A DNA stretch of 64,000 bases, taken from contig NZ_BAABWK010000001.1 in NCBI RefSeq assembly GCF_040362765.1, positions 1,527,501 to 1,591,500 of the forward strand, given 5' to 3'. This document shows positions 9,454 to 18,482 of this stretch, one piece after another. Each line of letters starts with the position of its first letter. The stretch's first letter is position 1. The notes under the pieces are model-generated. The model was given only the letters and a program-made list of their open reading frames with translations, was not told the DNA's origin and searched no databases. The translations under genes and the position numbers were made by a program. The stretch comes from Pyruvatibacter sp. HU-CL02332. GTDB taxonomy: Bacteria; Pseudomonadota; Alphaproteobacteria; CGMCC-115125.

Positions 9454-9469
9454 TTAACAATGCGTTAAC
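9454..9469 (+). promoter_or_regulatory. CtrA-type motif upstream of dapC-ftsK
   Basis: TTAACAATGCGTTAAC is a perfect TTAA-N7-TTAAC match to the CtrA full site. It lies about 100 bp before the chosen start of the dapC-like gene, which forms an operon with ftsK. CtrA controls cell-division genes in several alphaproteobacteria. The remainder of 9265-9566 shows no other feature. Confidence 0.6.
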
Positions 9470-9566
9470 GCTAAAGACGCAGGCTGCAAAAGCTGGCCGT
9501 TTTCCGTCGAAAACAGGCCTCGAAGCCTATGCCTTTTTCCATCAGGTCCTGGCCCCTGCCCCGACC

Positions 9567-10820
9567 ATGAAAACGCTTAACACCCAGACGCGGGAAGCCC
9601 CGGATTTGTCAGATACGCCCACCTATCTCACCCGTTTTGACGGCATGCCGGAATCGCCCTTTGCGCGGTTGCGGGCCCTTCTGGACGGCGTTGAGGCCGG
9701 TGGCCCGACCATAAATCTGTCCCTCGGCGAACCCCGTCACCCCCAGCCTGATTTTGTGATGCCGGCTTTGACCGCAGCATCCGCAGGGTTTGGAAAATAC
9801 CCCCCTGCCCTTGGCACGCCTGAATTTAGGGCAGCCTGTGCGGGCTGGCTTGAACGCCGCTACGGCCTTGAAGGCGTCATTGAGGCGAACGCCATGGTGC
9901 TGCCCGCAAACGGCACCCGCGAGGCCCTGTTCAATATCGGGCAGGTGATTGCGCCGGCACACAAGACCAGCGGCCAGACATCTGGGCGGCCGGCATTCCT
10001 CCTGCCCAACCCGTTTTATCAATGCTATGCAGCCGCCGCGCTGGGCGCAGGCGCTGAGCCGGTCTATCTCAACACCACCATCGAGACCGGTCACCTGCCT
10101 GACCTCGACGCCCTGTCAGATGAAGAGCTGGACCGCGCAGCAGCGCTTTACATCTGCTCCCCTGCCAATCCGCAGGGAGCTGCCGCCGACACAGCCTATT
10201 GGGTCAAGCTCATCACCCTGGCGCGCGCGCACAACATCACGATTGTTGCGGACGAGTGCTACGCGGACATCTACACGGGCACGCCACCAACAGGCATTCT
10301 CGAAGCAGCTCACAAATCCGGGCTTGGTTTCGCCAACATCATCACCTTCCACTCCCTGTCCAAGCGCAACAATCTGCCCGGTCTACGCTCGGGGTTCTCG
10401 GCAGGTGATCCTGACCTGACATCCGCCTTTGCCAAATTCCGAAATCTTGCAGCGCCGCAAGTGCCGCTCCCGGTTATGGCAGTGAGCATTGCCGCGTGGA
10501 ACGATGACGCAGACGCTGCAGCCAACCGCGCGCTGTATGACGCCAAGTTTTCAACCGCAGAACGTATCATCGGCAATCGCTTCGGCTTCAAACGGCCAGA
10601 TGGCGGCTTCTTCCTGTGGCTAGATATGGCCGAAGTGGGTGGCGGCGAGAAGGCTGCCCTGGCCCTGTGGCAGGAAGCAGGTATTCGCGTGCTGCCCGGC
10701 GGCTATCTGTCTCGTGACACCAAAGATGGTAATCCGGGTACGAACTATATTCGCATCGCCCTCGTCGGCGATGAAGACGAGACGGCCCGCGCCCTAACCC
10801 GAATGACGGAGATCTTTTAG
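9567..10820 (+). CDS. dapC: Class I/II aminotransferase, probable succinyldiaminopimelate transaminase
   Basis: A 417-residue fold-type I PLP enzyme. The N-terminal block ([18 protein letters not shown], then [14 protein letters not shown]) and the PLP-lysine block [17 protein letters not shown] (Lys266) closely match the DapC type of succinyldiaminopimelate aminotransferases, which act in lysine and meso-diaminopimelate synthesis. An in-frame GTG at 9444 would lengthen the protein, but it lies upstream of a CtrA-type motif and the extra residues match nothing known. The ATG at 9567 lacks a clear ribosome site, so the start is uncertain. The ftsK start follows the stop by 2 bp, indicating one operon. 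An aspartate aminotransferase of other specificity is the alternative. Confidence 0.8.
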   Translation: MKTLNTQTREAPDLSDTPTYLTRFDGMPESPFARLRALLDGVEAGGPTINLSLGEPRHPQPDFVMPALTAASAGFGKYPPALGTPEFRAACAGWLERRYGLEGVIEANAMVLPANGTREALFNIGQVIAPAHKTSGQTSGRPAFLLPNPFYQCYAAAALGAGAEPVYLNTTIETGHLPDLDALSDEELDRAAALYICSPANPQGAAADTAYWVKLITLARAHNITIVADECYADIYTGTPPTGILEAAHKSGLGFANIITFHSLSKRNNLPGLRSGFSAGDPDLTSAFAKFRNLAAPQVPLPVMAVSIAAWNDDADAAANRALYDAKFSTAERIIGNRFGFKRPDGGFFLWLDMAEVGGGEKAALALWQEAGIRVLPGGYLSRDTKDGNPGTNYIRIALVGDEDETARALTRMTEIF

Positions 10821-10822
10821 CC

Positions 10823-13255
10823 ATGCGTCTTGCAGTCTCCCTCTCCTCAACACTGTCTGCCGCCATAAACGTGGTGCCCCTGTCGGTGCGCGAATTCCTG
10901 CGGGACCGGACAAACGAACTGATGGGCATCGCGGCGCTCTTCGCGGCAGCCTGGACGGCGATTGCCCTCGCCACCTGGAGCCCGCGTGATCCAAGCCTCA
11001 ATCACGCCACCGCAGCCGAGCCTCAAAACTGGCTGGGTGCAGATGGCGCTATCGCCGCTGACCTGATCATTCAATCGGTCGGTGTGGCTGCAGCGCTTCC
11101 GGTTCTTATCCTCGCCGTGTGGGGAACGCGGCTTCTCATTCACCTTGAAATCGAGCACGTCGGCCTTCGCCTGCTGGCAGTGCTGGGCGCAACTGTCGGC
11201 TTTGCCTTTGCCGCAGCCCTGTTCAGCCTGTCAGTCCTGCCCGGTGCCGGCGGGTCGGTTGGTGCCATCCTTCTCAACGCGACAATCGCCATCACCGGTG
11301 ACATTGTCGCCCCCGTCATTGCACTGCTCGCTGGCGGGGTAGCCGTCATGCTGGCCGGCTGGGCCATGCCGGTGTCGGTTGATCAGGTCGCCCGCTCCGC
11401 GCCGTGGCTCGTAGATTTTGTCCGCGAATGCGCATGGCGCGCCCGCCCGGTGACACAGGCACTCTCACGCATGTCTGTCGCTGCCGCAGGACTCCTCATT
11501 GCACCCTTCAGACGCCGCGAGGCTGATGAAGACGATGCTTCCAGCACCCGACGCGAGCCGGTCTTTGGACAGCGCCACCGTGATGAGGTCATGGCCGCCC
11601 GCGCCCCCGTCGGCATCGCAGGCCCGGAGGAAAACCCGGCTCCTGCCAAGCGTGTTACCCGTATCTCCAAGCCGGTGCGCGAAAGCAAACGCTCTGCGGC
11701 CGAGCGCCAGCCAACCCTCAATCTCATTCCCAATGAGGACTATGAGCTTCCACCCCTCTCTTTGCTCACGCCCCCCAAGGCACGACAGGGAGAAGTGATT
11801 TCCGACGAAGCCCTGCAGCAAAACGCCCGCATCCTTGAAGGCGTGCTGGAAGATTTTGGCATTCGCGGTGAGATCATCGAAGTGCGCCCCGGCCCGGTTG
11901 TCACCATGTATGAGCTGCAGCCTGCACCGGGCATCAAATCCAGCCGCGTCATCGGCCTGGCAGATGACATTGCGCGCTCCATGAGTGCCGTCTCTGCCCG
12001 TGTTGCCGTTGTGCCCGGACGCAACGTCATCGGCATTGAGCTGCCGAACGCCAAACGTGAAACGGTCTATCTGCGCGAACTGCTGGCATCTGCGGACTAT
12101 GAAGCCACCGCGACCCATCTGGGGCTGGCGCTTGGCAAGGATATATCCGGCGAGCCCGTAATCCGGGACCTGGCCCGCATGCCGCATCTGTTGATCGCAG
12201 GCACCACCGGCTCGGGTAAGTCGGTGGGCATCAACACCATGATCCTGTCGCTGCTCTATCGGTTGCCGCCGGACCAGTGCAAGCTCATTCTCATTGACCC
12301 CAAGATGCTGGAATTGTCCGTATACGATGGAATTCCACACCTGCTGTCACCGGTTGTGACTGACCCCAAGAAGGCTGTCGTCGCGCTCAAATGGGTCGTG
12401 CGGGAAATGGAAGACCGCTACAAGACCATGGCCAAGCTCGGTGTGCGCAACATTGAGGGTTACAACACACGCGTGGCCGAAGCCCTCGACAACGAAGAGA
12501 TGCTCTCGCGCACGGTGCAAACAGGCTTTGACCCGGAAACCGGATCGCCCGTCTATGAGGACGAGGAGATGGAGCCAACGCCCATGCCGTTCATCGTCGT
12601 CGTGGTCGATGAAATGGCCGACCTGATGATGGTCGCCGGCAAGGAAATCGAAGGCGCGGTGCAACGGCTTGCGCAGATGGCGCGTGCGGCCGGCATCCAC
12701 ATGATCACGGCCACGCAGCGTCCGTCTGTTGATGTCATCACTGGCACCATCAAGGCCAACTTCCCGACCCGCATTTCGTTCCAGGTCACATCCAAGATCG
12801 ATAGCCGGACAATTCTCGGCGAGCAGGGTGCCGAACAACTGCTGGGTCAGGGCGACATGCTCTACATGGCAGGTGGTGGTCGCATCCGGCGCGTGCACGG
12901 TCCGTTTGTGTCGGACGAAGAAGTCGAACAGGTCGTGCGTCACCTCAAGCAGCAGGGCGCGCCACAATATCTCGAGCAGATCACTGCGGAACCCGAAGAC
13001 GGCGGCGAAAGCCTGTTCGGCACCGGGGTGGAAGATGGCTCCGGTGACGAGCTGTACGACAAGGCCATCGCCATCGTGGCGCAGGACAAGCGCGCGTCCA
13101 CCAGCTACATCCAGCGCAAGCTGCAGATCGGCTACAACCGGGCCGCCCGCCTGATTGAGCGCATGGAAGAAGAAGGCATCGTCTCCGCTGCCAATCACGC
13201 CGGCAAACGCGAAGTGCTGATCGGCGAAATCGGGTCTGGCGACCACGCATACTAG
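10823..13255 (+). CDS. ftsK: DNA translocase FtsK
   Basis: An 810-residue FtsK/SpoIIIE translocase that clears and resolves chromosome termini at the septum. It has N-terminal membrane spans (hydrophobic blocks at about 33-50, 80-103, 115-138 and 150-180), a charged linker of about 120 residues, and the RecA-like motor with Walker A GTTGSGKS (Lys466) and Walker [10 protein letters not shown]. The C-terminal gamma winged helix follows (about 735-800: [31 protein letters not shown]), which reads KOPS sites. The linker is short compared with E. coli FtsK, as is common in alphaproteobacteria. lolA follows, a conserved neighbour. Confidence 0.97.
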   Translation: MRLAVSLSSTLSAAINVVPLSVREFLRDRTNELMGIAALFAAAWTAIALATWSPRDPSLNHATAAEPQNWLGADGAIAADLIIQSVGVAAALPVLILAVWGTRLLIHLEIEHVGLRLLAVLGATVGFAFAAALFSLSVLPGAGGSVGAILLNATIAITGDIVAPVIALLAGGVAVMLAGWAMPVSVDQVARSAPWLVDFVRECAWRARPVTQALSRMSVAAAGLLIAPFRRREADEDDASSTRREPVFGQRHRDEVMAARAPVGIAGPEENPAPAKRVTRISKPVRESKRSAAERQPTLNLIPNEDYELPPLSLLTPPKARQGEVISDEALQQNARILEGVLEDFGIRGEIIEVRPGPVVTMYELQPAPGIKSSRVIGLADDIARSMSAVSARVAVVPGRNVIGIELPNAKRETVYLRELLASADYEATATHLGLALGKDISGEPVIRDLARMPHLLIAGTTGSGKSVGINTMILSLLYRLPPDQCKLILIDPKMLELSVYDGIPHLLSPVVTDPKKAVVALKWVVREMEDRYKTMAKLGVRNIEGYNTRVAEALDNEEMLSRTVQTGFDPETGSPVYEDEEMEPTPMPFIVVVVDEMADLMMVAGKEIEGAVQRLAQMARAAGIHMITATQRPSVDVITGTIKANFPTRISFQVTSKIDSRTILGEQGAEQLLGQGDMLYMAGGGRIRRVHGPFVSDEEVEQVVRHLKQQGAPQYLEQITAEPEDGGESLFGTGVEDGSGDELYDKAIAIVAQDKRASTSYIQRKLQIGYNRAARLIERMEEEGIVSAANHAGKREVLIGEIGSGDHAY

Positions 13256-13343
13256 GCCCGTGCCCGGCCCCTCCACGCGAACCATCACAAAACCTCGGTT
13301 TTGCCTGAATTGCTGTTCAGAGTAGGTTCACGACCTGATTGCG

Positions 13344-14030
13344 ATGCTCGCACCCATGTTGAGTGTCCTGAAACTGAAAGTCTGGCTCATGCCGCGTATT
13401 CTGTCCCTTGCCCTGTGCGCCACCATGGCAGCATTTCTGGCCATGGTGCCCGCCAAAGCCCAGCTGGCCGCCCCGGCTCCCCTCAATTCCGAGGAACTGG
13501 CTGATGTTGCGCGCATAAACGGCTTTCTCAACAGTCTTAAAAACATGTCCGGCCGGTTTTTGCAGATCAATCCGGACGGCGTGCTGAGCGAAGGCGCGTT
13601 CTATATCGCCCGCCCCGGCCGCGCCCGCTTCGACTATGACCAGGAAGACCTGATTGTCGTGGCCCGTGGCCAGCAACTGCTGATCAAAGAAGGCACATTC
13701 GTCACCAACGAATTGCCCCTGGACGGCACGCCTTTGAAAATTCTGCTCGGCCGCGACATCGACCTGGCCACGGATGCCCGGATCATCGCCGTGGACAGCC
13801 GTGCAGGCACCCTCGCCACCACCATTCAGGACCCCGATGCTCCGGAACTGGGCCAGGTCACCCTGATTTTCACCGGCCCCACCCTCCAGCTGCAGCGCTG
13901 GATCGTCACTGACGCCCAGGGCCTGCGCACCACCATCTCCCTCACCGAGATCAACTACCCCGAGCGCATTGACCCGGACCTGTTCCGCCTGGAATCCGGC
14001 AACTCCACCTTCCGCGGGCGGCAGGATTAG
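13344..14030 (+). CDS. lolA: Outer-membrane lipoprotein carrier protein LolA
   Basis: A 228-residue periplasmic chaperone that ferries lipoproteins from LolCDE to the outer membrane. The body shows the LolA fold signature: GRFLQINPDGVLSEGAFYIARPGRARFDYD, the paired beta strands, and the late LTEINYPERIDPDLFRL block. A signal peptide ending AKA is best read from Met16 (13389), so the true start may be 13389 rather than 13344; neither has a clear ribosome site. It lies directly after ftsK. Its stop overlaps the stop of the convergent gene (TTAG, 14027-14030). Confidence 0.9.
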   Translation: MLAPMLSVLKLKVWLMPRILSLALCATMAAFLAMVPAKAQLAAPAPLNSEELADVARINGFLNSLKNMSGRFLQINPDGVLSEGAFYIARPGRARFDYDQEDLIVVARGQQLLIKEGTFVTNELPLDGTPLKILLGRDIDLATDARIIAVDSRAGTLATTIQDPDAPELGQVTLIFTGPTLQLQRWIVTDAQGLRTTISLTEINYPERIDPDLFRLESGNSTFRGRQD

Positions 14031-14455
14031 GATTGCTGGGCTTGTTGCCGCTTGAATTGGGCGTAGTCACCCGACTGGATCAATGTCTTGCCTTCAACCG
14101 GCCAGTTATAGACATAGACCCAGACTTCAATCTGATTTCCATTCTCCTGCCGAGCAGTGACTTTCTTTCTCACATACTGACGCGGCTCCGGAAACTCGCT
14201 TGACGCCTCCTCATAGACATCAAGATGAGCGAGAGTTTCATCAGCGTTGGCTAGCTTGAATATTTGGCCATGGGTCAAGTGGTGGCCTGATCCATCAAGA
14301 ATCATCCCGGGATACTCACCAATGTCAAAAAGCCGACCAAGGACAAAGGCTGGCCCCACCACGCTGGCCGCGCTGGAAAGCAGCCGCGCCATTTTATGCT
14401 GACTGTCCTCACGCAACGTGCCGTACACAAAAAGTAGGGACGTTTGATCTTCCAT
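14027..14455 (-). CDS. Gamma-glutamylcyclotransferase-like (AIG2/GGCT fold) protein
   Basis: A 142-residue protein with the GGCT signature YGTLR (residues 11-15) and a candidate catalytic acid, Glu82 or Glu83, in HLDVYEE. Family members release 5-oxoproline from gamma-glutamyl amines or act as small cyclotransferases; the substrate here is unknown. It begins 5 nt after the stop of the gene ending at 14461, so the two are probably translated together. Both stand between conserved core genes and look like accessory insertions. Confidence 0.8.
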   Translation of the reverse strand: MEDQTSLLFVYGTLREDSQHKMARLLSSAASVVGPAFVLGRLFDIGEYPGMILDGSGHHLTHGQIFKLANADETLAHLDVYEEASSEFPEPRQYVRKKVTARQENGNQIEVWVYVYNWPVEGKTLIQSGDYAQFKRQQAQQS

Positions 14456-14460
14456 TATAG

Positions 14461-14919
14461 CTATACAGAAATCCTGTGCTTTTCCATGTAGGCGTGCAGG
14501 TTCTCATATCCCTCGCGCGCCGCGTACGTCAGAATGAATTCGTAGTCACAAAGACGCTTGAGGTAGTACTCAAAAAGCATGTGGACCTCGTCTCGGTGAA
14601 GACGACCCGTCTTCTCCATCGCCAGAATGAACTCAAAGAAGTTGAGATAGTCAGAGAAACTCTCATGTAGGTCGCTCGCGGCGTTGTCGGCAATATCCCG
14701 CTTAAGGGCTGCGTGCTCCGGGGTGACCGGGAAATCGATGATCCGCCGCATAGTCTTGTAGGTATCTGCCTCGTAAAACTTCTCAAAGAGTTGATAGAGC
14801 CAGTCCGCTCGTTTGAGCTTCAAATCCCGGACATAGGTCGATAGGCCGATTGCTGCAGCGGCAAATAGCAGTGCGAGTTCCGTGACCGCCAAATAGTCAA
14901 TGTTCATTTGAGTGCCCAT
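14461..14919 (-). CDS. Hypothetical protein with N-terminal membrane span (DUF4760-like)
   Basis: A 152-residue protein. Residues 8-27 form a hydrophobic segment, followed by a charged, largely helical domain (YQLFEKFYEADTYKTMRRIID; DYLNFFEFILAMEKTGRLHRDEV; FEYYLKRLCDYEF). The layout recalls single-span DUF4760-type proteins often found in accessory regions, but that is an impression without a search. The ATG at 14919 is preceded by AGGA and was preferred over the Met5 codon. It is the first gene of a tight pair with the GGCT-like gene. Confidence 0.6.
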   Translation of the reverse strand: MGTQMNIDYLAVTELALLFAAAAIGLSTYVRDLKLKRADWLYQLFEKFYEADTYKTMRRIIDFPVTPEHAALKRDIADNAASDLHESFSDYLNFFEFILAMEKTGRLHRDEVHMLFEYYLKRLCDYEFILTYAAREGYENLHAYMEKHRISV

Positions 14920-15185
14920 GTTCCTGACATTGTGACGAGCATAGCAGGTGCGAAATGTATCAACCTGCAGATGTATTAGCTAAATGAGGCCACCAAACGC
15001 GCAGATCCATGGGTTTTTGGACAATCCTTTCGCATCGGACGGCAAGCATTTCTGCAAAGGATATGCCCCCGGCCAGCCGCAGACAGCGCTGAAACGACAC
15101 TGAACGATCATTCATCCACACTTATCCGCGTGCGGAATCGATGAGCGAACGGCCCAAAATCTGACAGAACCTTAACCTTTGCTTC

Positions 15186-15401
15186 ATGAACCTGAAGGAA
15201 TTGCGTTGAAGGGCGCCCGGACAGGGCCTACGTCTTACACATCAACGGGCGCAGACCTCTATGCCCGGCTGAGCGTTGCCCCCCCGCTCGTTCACCGGTT
15301 GGTCTGCAATAGCCCGCCGTGCCGACGATCCCCCTCTCGGTACGAAAAGAGCGCACCATGCGCGGCCCCTGGCTGTCCCCGCAGCCGGGGGCTTCTCTTT
15401 T
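15186..15401 (+). ncRNA. Candidate structured RNA ending in an intrinsic terminator
   Basis: The gap 14920-15493 has no convincing gene, but 15186-15401 is rich in stems: GCGCCCG/CGGGCGC (15213-15219, 15246-15252), CGTGCCGA/TCGGTACG (15318-15325, 15337-15344), and an 11-bp terminator stem with one G-U pair (15365-15375, 15382-15392) followed by TTCTCTTTT. It starts near a 7-codon ORF (ATG 15186, peptide MNLKELR). It may be a free small RNA or a leader that attenuates the gene at 15494. I cannot assign a known RNA family. Confidence 0.45.
15365..15401 (+). terminator. Intrinsic terminator of the candidate RNA
   Basis: An 11-bp GC-rich stem GCCCCTGGCTG/CAGCCGGGGGC with a 6-nt loop runs into TTCTCTTTT. 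There is no coding region just upstream, so it implies an untranslated transcript or attenuator. Confidence 0.7.
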
Positions 15402-15493
15402 CCGGGGTCCAGTCCCGCTCCTGTCAGGCGTCAGTTTCCATCAGCACGATCCTCGTTCTGGTTTTTACCCGGGGACCGCGCTATGGAGACGCC

Positions 15494-16144
15494 ATGACCT
15501 CAAACCAGACGAATTCAGGCCAGTTCCCGCCGGATACCCCAGATTTGGAAGATGACGACATTCCCTCCGGACCGGAGATGGAAGCGCTGGAGGCTGAACT
15601 GCCAAGCCTCGCCCGCATCCGGCGGTTCGCGGTGGCAGCGGAACGCGTGGACTGGTTTGCCCATGTGGGCGAACACCCCGGCCCGCGCACCATGGACATG
15701 GCCGAACACTATGTGGATGCTCTGGGGTTCCCGGACGCCCGCGTCGCCCTGGTAACCGACTGGGCCGAAGCGGCAGCCGCTGCAGAAACGCTGGACTTCG
15801 ATTCATCCGCCTGGGAGGCCGAAGAGCAGCTGCGCTCCGCCCTCACCATGGATGCGCTGGAGCTGATGAGCGAGGATGCCCTGCAGGTGGCCCTGACCCA
15901 TGTGGCCGCCACCATTACCGACCCCATCAAGACAAGCGCCGAAGAAGCACTCGCCATCTGGGATGAGCCCACTGACGAGATGCTGGATCTGGCCGTCGGC
16001 AGCGCGGTACAGGCCTGCCACCAAGCTGTGCTGGTTCTGGCGGCAGGCGCTGAAGAAGATCACCCCTTTGCCCTCCGGTTTCGTCTGTTTGAGGGCGGCC
16101 GCTGGCCGATTGGCGTCGCAGGCCTGAGTTTCAATCTGTTTTAG
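15494..16144 (+). CDS. Acidic hypothetical protein, unknown function
   Basis: A 216-residue, strongly acidic, mostly alpha-helical protein. I do not recognise a family, and no membrane span or signal peptide is visible. The ATG at 15494 has GGAG 7 nt before it, so the longer in-frame reading from 15179 is rejected because it would run through the structured RNA. Notable features are a Pro/Asp/Glu-rich N-terminal 35 residues and alternating Ala/Glu helices. xth starts 13 bp after the stop, so the two are probably one operon. Confidence 0.7.
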   Translation: MTSNQTNSGQFPPDTPDLEDDDIPSGPEMEALEAELPSLARIRRFAVAAERVDWFAHVGEHPGPRTMDMAEHYVDALGFPDARVALVTDWAEAAAAAETLDFDSSAWEAEEQLRSALTMDALELMSEDALQVALTHVAATITDPIKTSAEEALAIWDEPTDEMLDLAVGSAVQACHQAVLVLAAGAEEDHPFALRFRLFEGGRWPIGVAGLSFNLF

Positions 16145-16157
16145 GAAAGTCGCCCCC

Positions 16158-16955
16158 TTGTCCCTGAAAATCGCCACATGGAACATCAACTCCGTCCGTC
16201 TACGGATTGATTCCGTTGTCCGCCTGCTCGACGACCACAAGCCAGACGTTTTGTGCCTGCAGGAAACCAAATGCCCCGATGACCTGTTTCCCGAAAAGGC
16301 CATCAAGGCGGCGGGATATGAGTACATCGAGAAGAGTGGCCAGAAAGGCTATCACGGCGTGGCCATCGTGGCGCGCGTGCCGTTAGAAAAGTCATCCGTC
16401 AAACGGTTCTGCGGCAAAGAAGACTGCCGCCACATTCAGGCGACCGCAAAGGGCGTTGAGATTCACAACTTCTATGTGCCCGCCGGCGGTGACGAACCAG
16501 ACCCCGAGATCAACGAGAAATTTGCCCACAAGATCCAGTTTCTTGAAGAGATGGCCAGCTGGTTCAAAAACGCCAAGCAGAAGACAACCGCCAAGCGCGT
16601 TGTTGTCGGTGACCTGAACGTGGCCCCGCTTGAGCATGACGTGTGGTCGCACAAGCAGTTGCTGAAAGTGGTGAGCCACACGCCGCAGGAAGTCGAGCTG
16701 TTTGAAAAGGTGCTGGCGTCCCACAAGTGGATCGACGTGCCACGGCTCTTCACGCCTGAAGAAGAAAAACTCTTCTCGTGGTGGAGCTACCGGTCAAAGG
16801 ACTGGCAGGCGTCCAATCGCGGACGACGGCTGGATCACATCTGGGCAAGCCCCGCCATGGACGGCATGGCTAAATCAGTGACCACATTCACCGACGCACG
16901 CAGCTGGGAAAAACCCTCAGACCACGCGCCGGTGATTGCGGAATTCAAGCTTTAA
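16158..16955 (+). CDS. xth: Exodeoxyribonuclease III
   Basis: A 265-residue AP endonuclease/3'-exonuclease of the EEP superfamily, acting in base-excision repair. Motifs: WNINSVR (residues 8-14), catalytic LQETKC, GVAIVAR, VVVGDLNVAP, RRLDHIW and the final SDHAPVIAEF. The start is a TTG with AGGAAAG 8 nt upstream; no ATG lies in a better place, and the reading fits the family N-terminus (KIATWNINS). It is probably co-transcribed with the acidic protein before it. Confidence 0.95.
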   Translation: MSLKIATWNINSVRLRIDSVVRLLDDHKPDVLCLQETKCPDDLFPEKAIKAAGYEYIEKSGQKGYHGVAIVARVPLEKSSVKRFCGKEDCRHIQATAKGVEIHNFYVPAGGDEPDPEINEKFAHKIQFLEEMASWFKNAKQKTTAKRVVVGDLNVAPLEHDVWSHKQLLKVVSHTPQEVELFEKVLASHKWIDVPRLFTPEEEKLFSWWSYRSKDWQASNRGRRLDHIWASPAMDGMAKSVTTFTDARSWEKPSDHAPVIAEFKL

Positions 16956-17010
16956 GGTCCACCGCCTCCCTCGGCCTCTCAGTTCCCTCAATGCCGTCCC
17001 CTCTCCGCTG

Positions 17011-17075
17011 TCCCTCCGGCTTGACCGGAGGGCCTATGGGCGGCTCGGATAGACCCTCCGGTCAAGCCGGAGGGA
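17011..17075. repeat. REPIN-like inverted pair of palindromic repeats
   Basis: Two 22-bp arms (17011-17032 and 17054-17075) are perfect reverse complements. Each contains the smaller palindrome CCTCCGGCTTGACCGGAGG, and they are separated by 21 bp. A single copy recurs exactly at 59051-59072. The element lies between xth and the enoyl-CoA hydratase gene, where it could also act as a transcript-end hairpin for both. Confidence 0.75.
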
Positions 17076-17115
17076 AGTCGGGAGAAGGAAGGGAACCATC
17101 CATATTGACCAGGGC

Positions 17116-17895
17116 CTAAGACGCGCCGCTTTTGACGAAGCTGGCTGACGCCGCTTTGGCATCTCGGCTTGCACTGCTCAGCGCGCTTTGGTCCGCATCC
17201 GCATAGGCACTGACCTTGTGCAGAGCGCCGGATATGGCGTTGACCCCTTCCTTGATCATGCGCGTAGCAACCGGCGGCATGGACGCAGCCTTCTGGGCAA
17301 GATCCGTAGCGACATCGACCGCATGGCCTGCATCAGCCAGTTCATCCACCAGCCCCCAGTCCAAAGCATGCTCAGGCGACATGCGCTCACACAGAATGCA
17401 GATGCGCTTGGCCCGCGCCGACCCGACCATGGAGACCAGCCGTGGCAGCGCACCCCATTGCAGGTTGATGCCGATTTTCACCTCAGGAACGTAGAGGAAG
17501 GCGTCGCGAGACATGACCCGCCAATCAAGTGCCAGCGGCAACGCCACGCCCGCGCCGACCGCCATGCCTTCAATGGCGGCCACTGTGATCTGAGGCATGT
17601 CTTCCCACGCCTGGCACAGCTTCACGCCGCGATAGTAAACCTCGCGCAGTTCAAGGTCGCTCGACGCGTCGTCGTCGCGGGTCGACCGTTCCTTGAGATC
17701 AATCCCGGCAGAGAATGCATCCGCCCGCCCGGTGAGAACCACCGCACGGGTCTCAAGATCATCATGAAAGCTGCGCGCGACTTTGGTGAGCTCGATGATC
17801 AGCGCCTGATTGAACGCGTTGAGACTGCCACCACGGTCAAACGTGACCACGGCGACATCACCGCGCTTTTCGACCTTCACCAGATTGTCCGACAT
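17116..17895 (-). CDS. Enoyl-CoA hydratase/isomerase (crotonase family)
   Basis: A 259-residue crotonase-fold protein acting on acyl-CoA thioesters. The oxyanion-hole regions FSAGIDLKE and IEGMAVGAG are present. Of the two hydratase glutamates, only the second is kept (VPEVKIGI); the first position is Leu/Pro (GVALPLALDW). This points to an isomerase-like or otherwise altered activity rather than classical hydration. Next on the same strand upstream is a PaaI-type thioesterase, consistent with a role in acyl-CoA metabolism. Exact substrate unknown. Confidence 0.85.
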   Translation of the reverse strand: MSDNLVKVEKRGDVAVVTFDRGGSLNAFNQALIIELTKVARSFHDDLETRAVVLTGRADAFSAGIDLKERSTRDDDASSDLELREVYYRGVKLCQAWEDMPQITVAAIEGMAVGAGVALPLALDWRVMSRDAFLYVPEVKIGINLQWGALPRLVSMVGSARAKRICILCERMSPEHALDWGLVDELADAGHAVDVATDLAQKAASMPPVATRMIKEGVNAISGALHKVSAYADADQSALSSASRDAKAASASFVKSGAS

Positions 17896-17970
17896 TTCCT
17901 GCGCCTCCCATTTTGTTGTTGGGAGAAGCTTAGCAAAATGCCGCCGAAGGCCGAGCGCTAATCCAAAAGT

Positions 17971-18435
17971 CTATTTGTCTGCAGGTTTGTCTTCGCGCTT
18001 CTTGAGGGTCACAAGCGTGCAGGTGCTCGATCCCTTGGCAAGCAAAGTGCCTTCAGCATCCAGCAACTCACCTTCAACAAACACGACAGATTTGCCGCGC
18101 CGCAGGACACGGCCACGACCAATCAACCGGCCGGGTTTGGCGACGGACAACATGGAGACTTTCATCTCGAGCGTTGGGGAAATCTGTCCCCATTCAAGCT
18201 TCAGGCCGACTGCAATCGCCAGAATATCGTCCATCATGGCCGCCACCATGCCGCCATGGATACCGCCCCACAGATTGCACAGATTGTCGGTTGCCTCGAA
18301 CGCCAATTCGACGGTTCCCGCATCCACATCGCAATCAATCACCTCAAGGCCAAGATAGGCACTTGCCGGGGATTTGCGTTTGAAGATGGCTTTTATGTTC
18401 GGTGGCCAGTCTTCTGTTTCACGGGCACTTGCCAT
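17971..18435 (-). CDS. PaaI-family hotdog thioesterase
   Basis: A 154-residue single-hotdog thioesterase of the PaaI/YdiI group, which hydrolyses acyl-CoA esters. The motif NLWGGIHGGMVAAMMDDI (about residues 52-69) matches the active-site helix entry of the family (HGG, then Asp). Later strands carry LEMKVSMLSVAKPG and GRVLRRGKSVVFVEGEL. It lies upstream of the crotonase-like gene on the same strand. A second hotdog protein is encoded nearby at 19083 on the other strand. Confidence 0.88.
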   Translation of the reverse strand: MASARETEDWPPNIKAIFKRKSPASAYLGLEVIDCDVDAGTVELAFEATDNLCNLWGGIHGGMVAAMMDDILAIAVGLKLEWGQISPTLEMKVSMLSVAKPGRLIGRGRVLRRGKSVVFVEGELLDAEGTLLAKGSSTCTLVTLKKREDKPADK

Positions 18436-18482
18436 CGGTCTCTCCTGATGTGTCGATTTGGATGTGAATTGAATGAGGGTTT

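Noticed and set aside
11465-12340. A 291-codon minus-strand frame
   Set aside because: It lies antisense inside ftsK, has no domain or ribosome site, and the plus strand encodes clear FtsK motifs.
15170-15186. TTAACCTTTGCTTCA as a CtrA site
   Set aside because: The second half reads TTCA, so only a half-site.
15186-15401. Assignment of the RNA candidate to 6S, 4.5S, tmRNA or RNase P RNA
   Set aside because: None of the hallmark sequences could be matched by eye; left unassigned.
15179-15493. N-terminal extension of the acidic protein
   Set aside because: It would run through the structured RNA and terminator; ATG 15494 has a good ribosome site.
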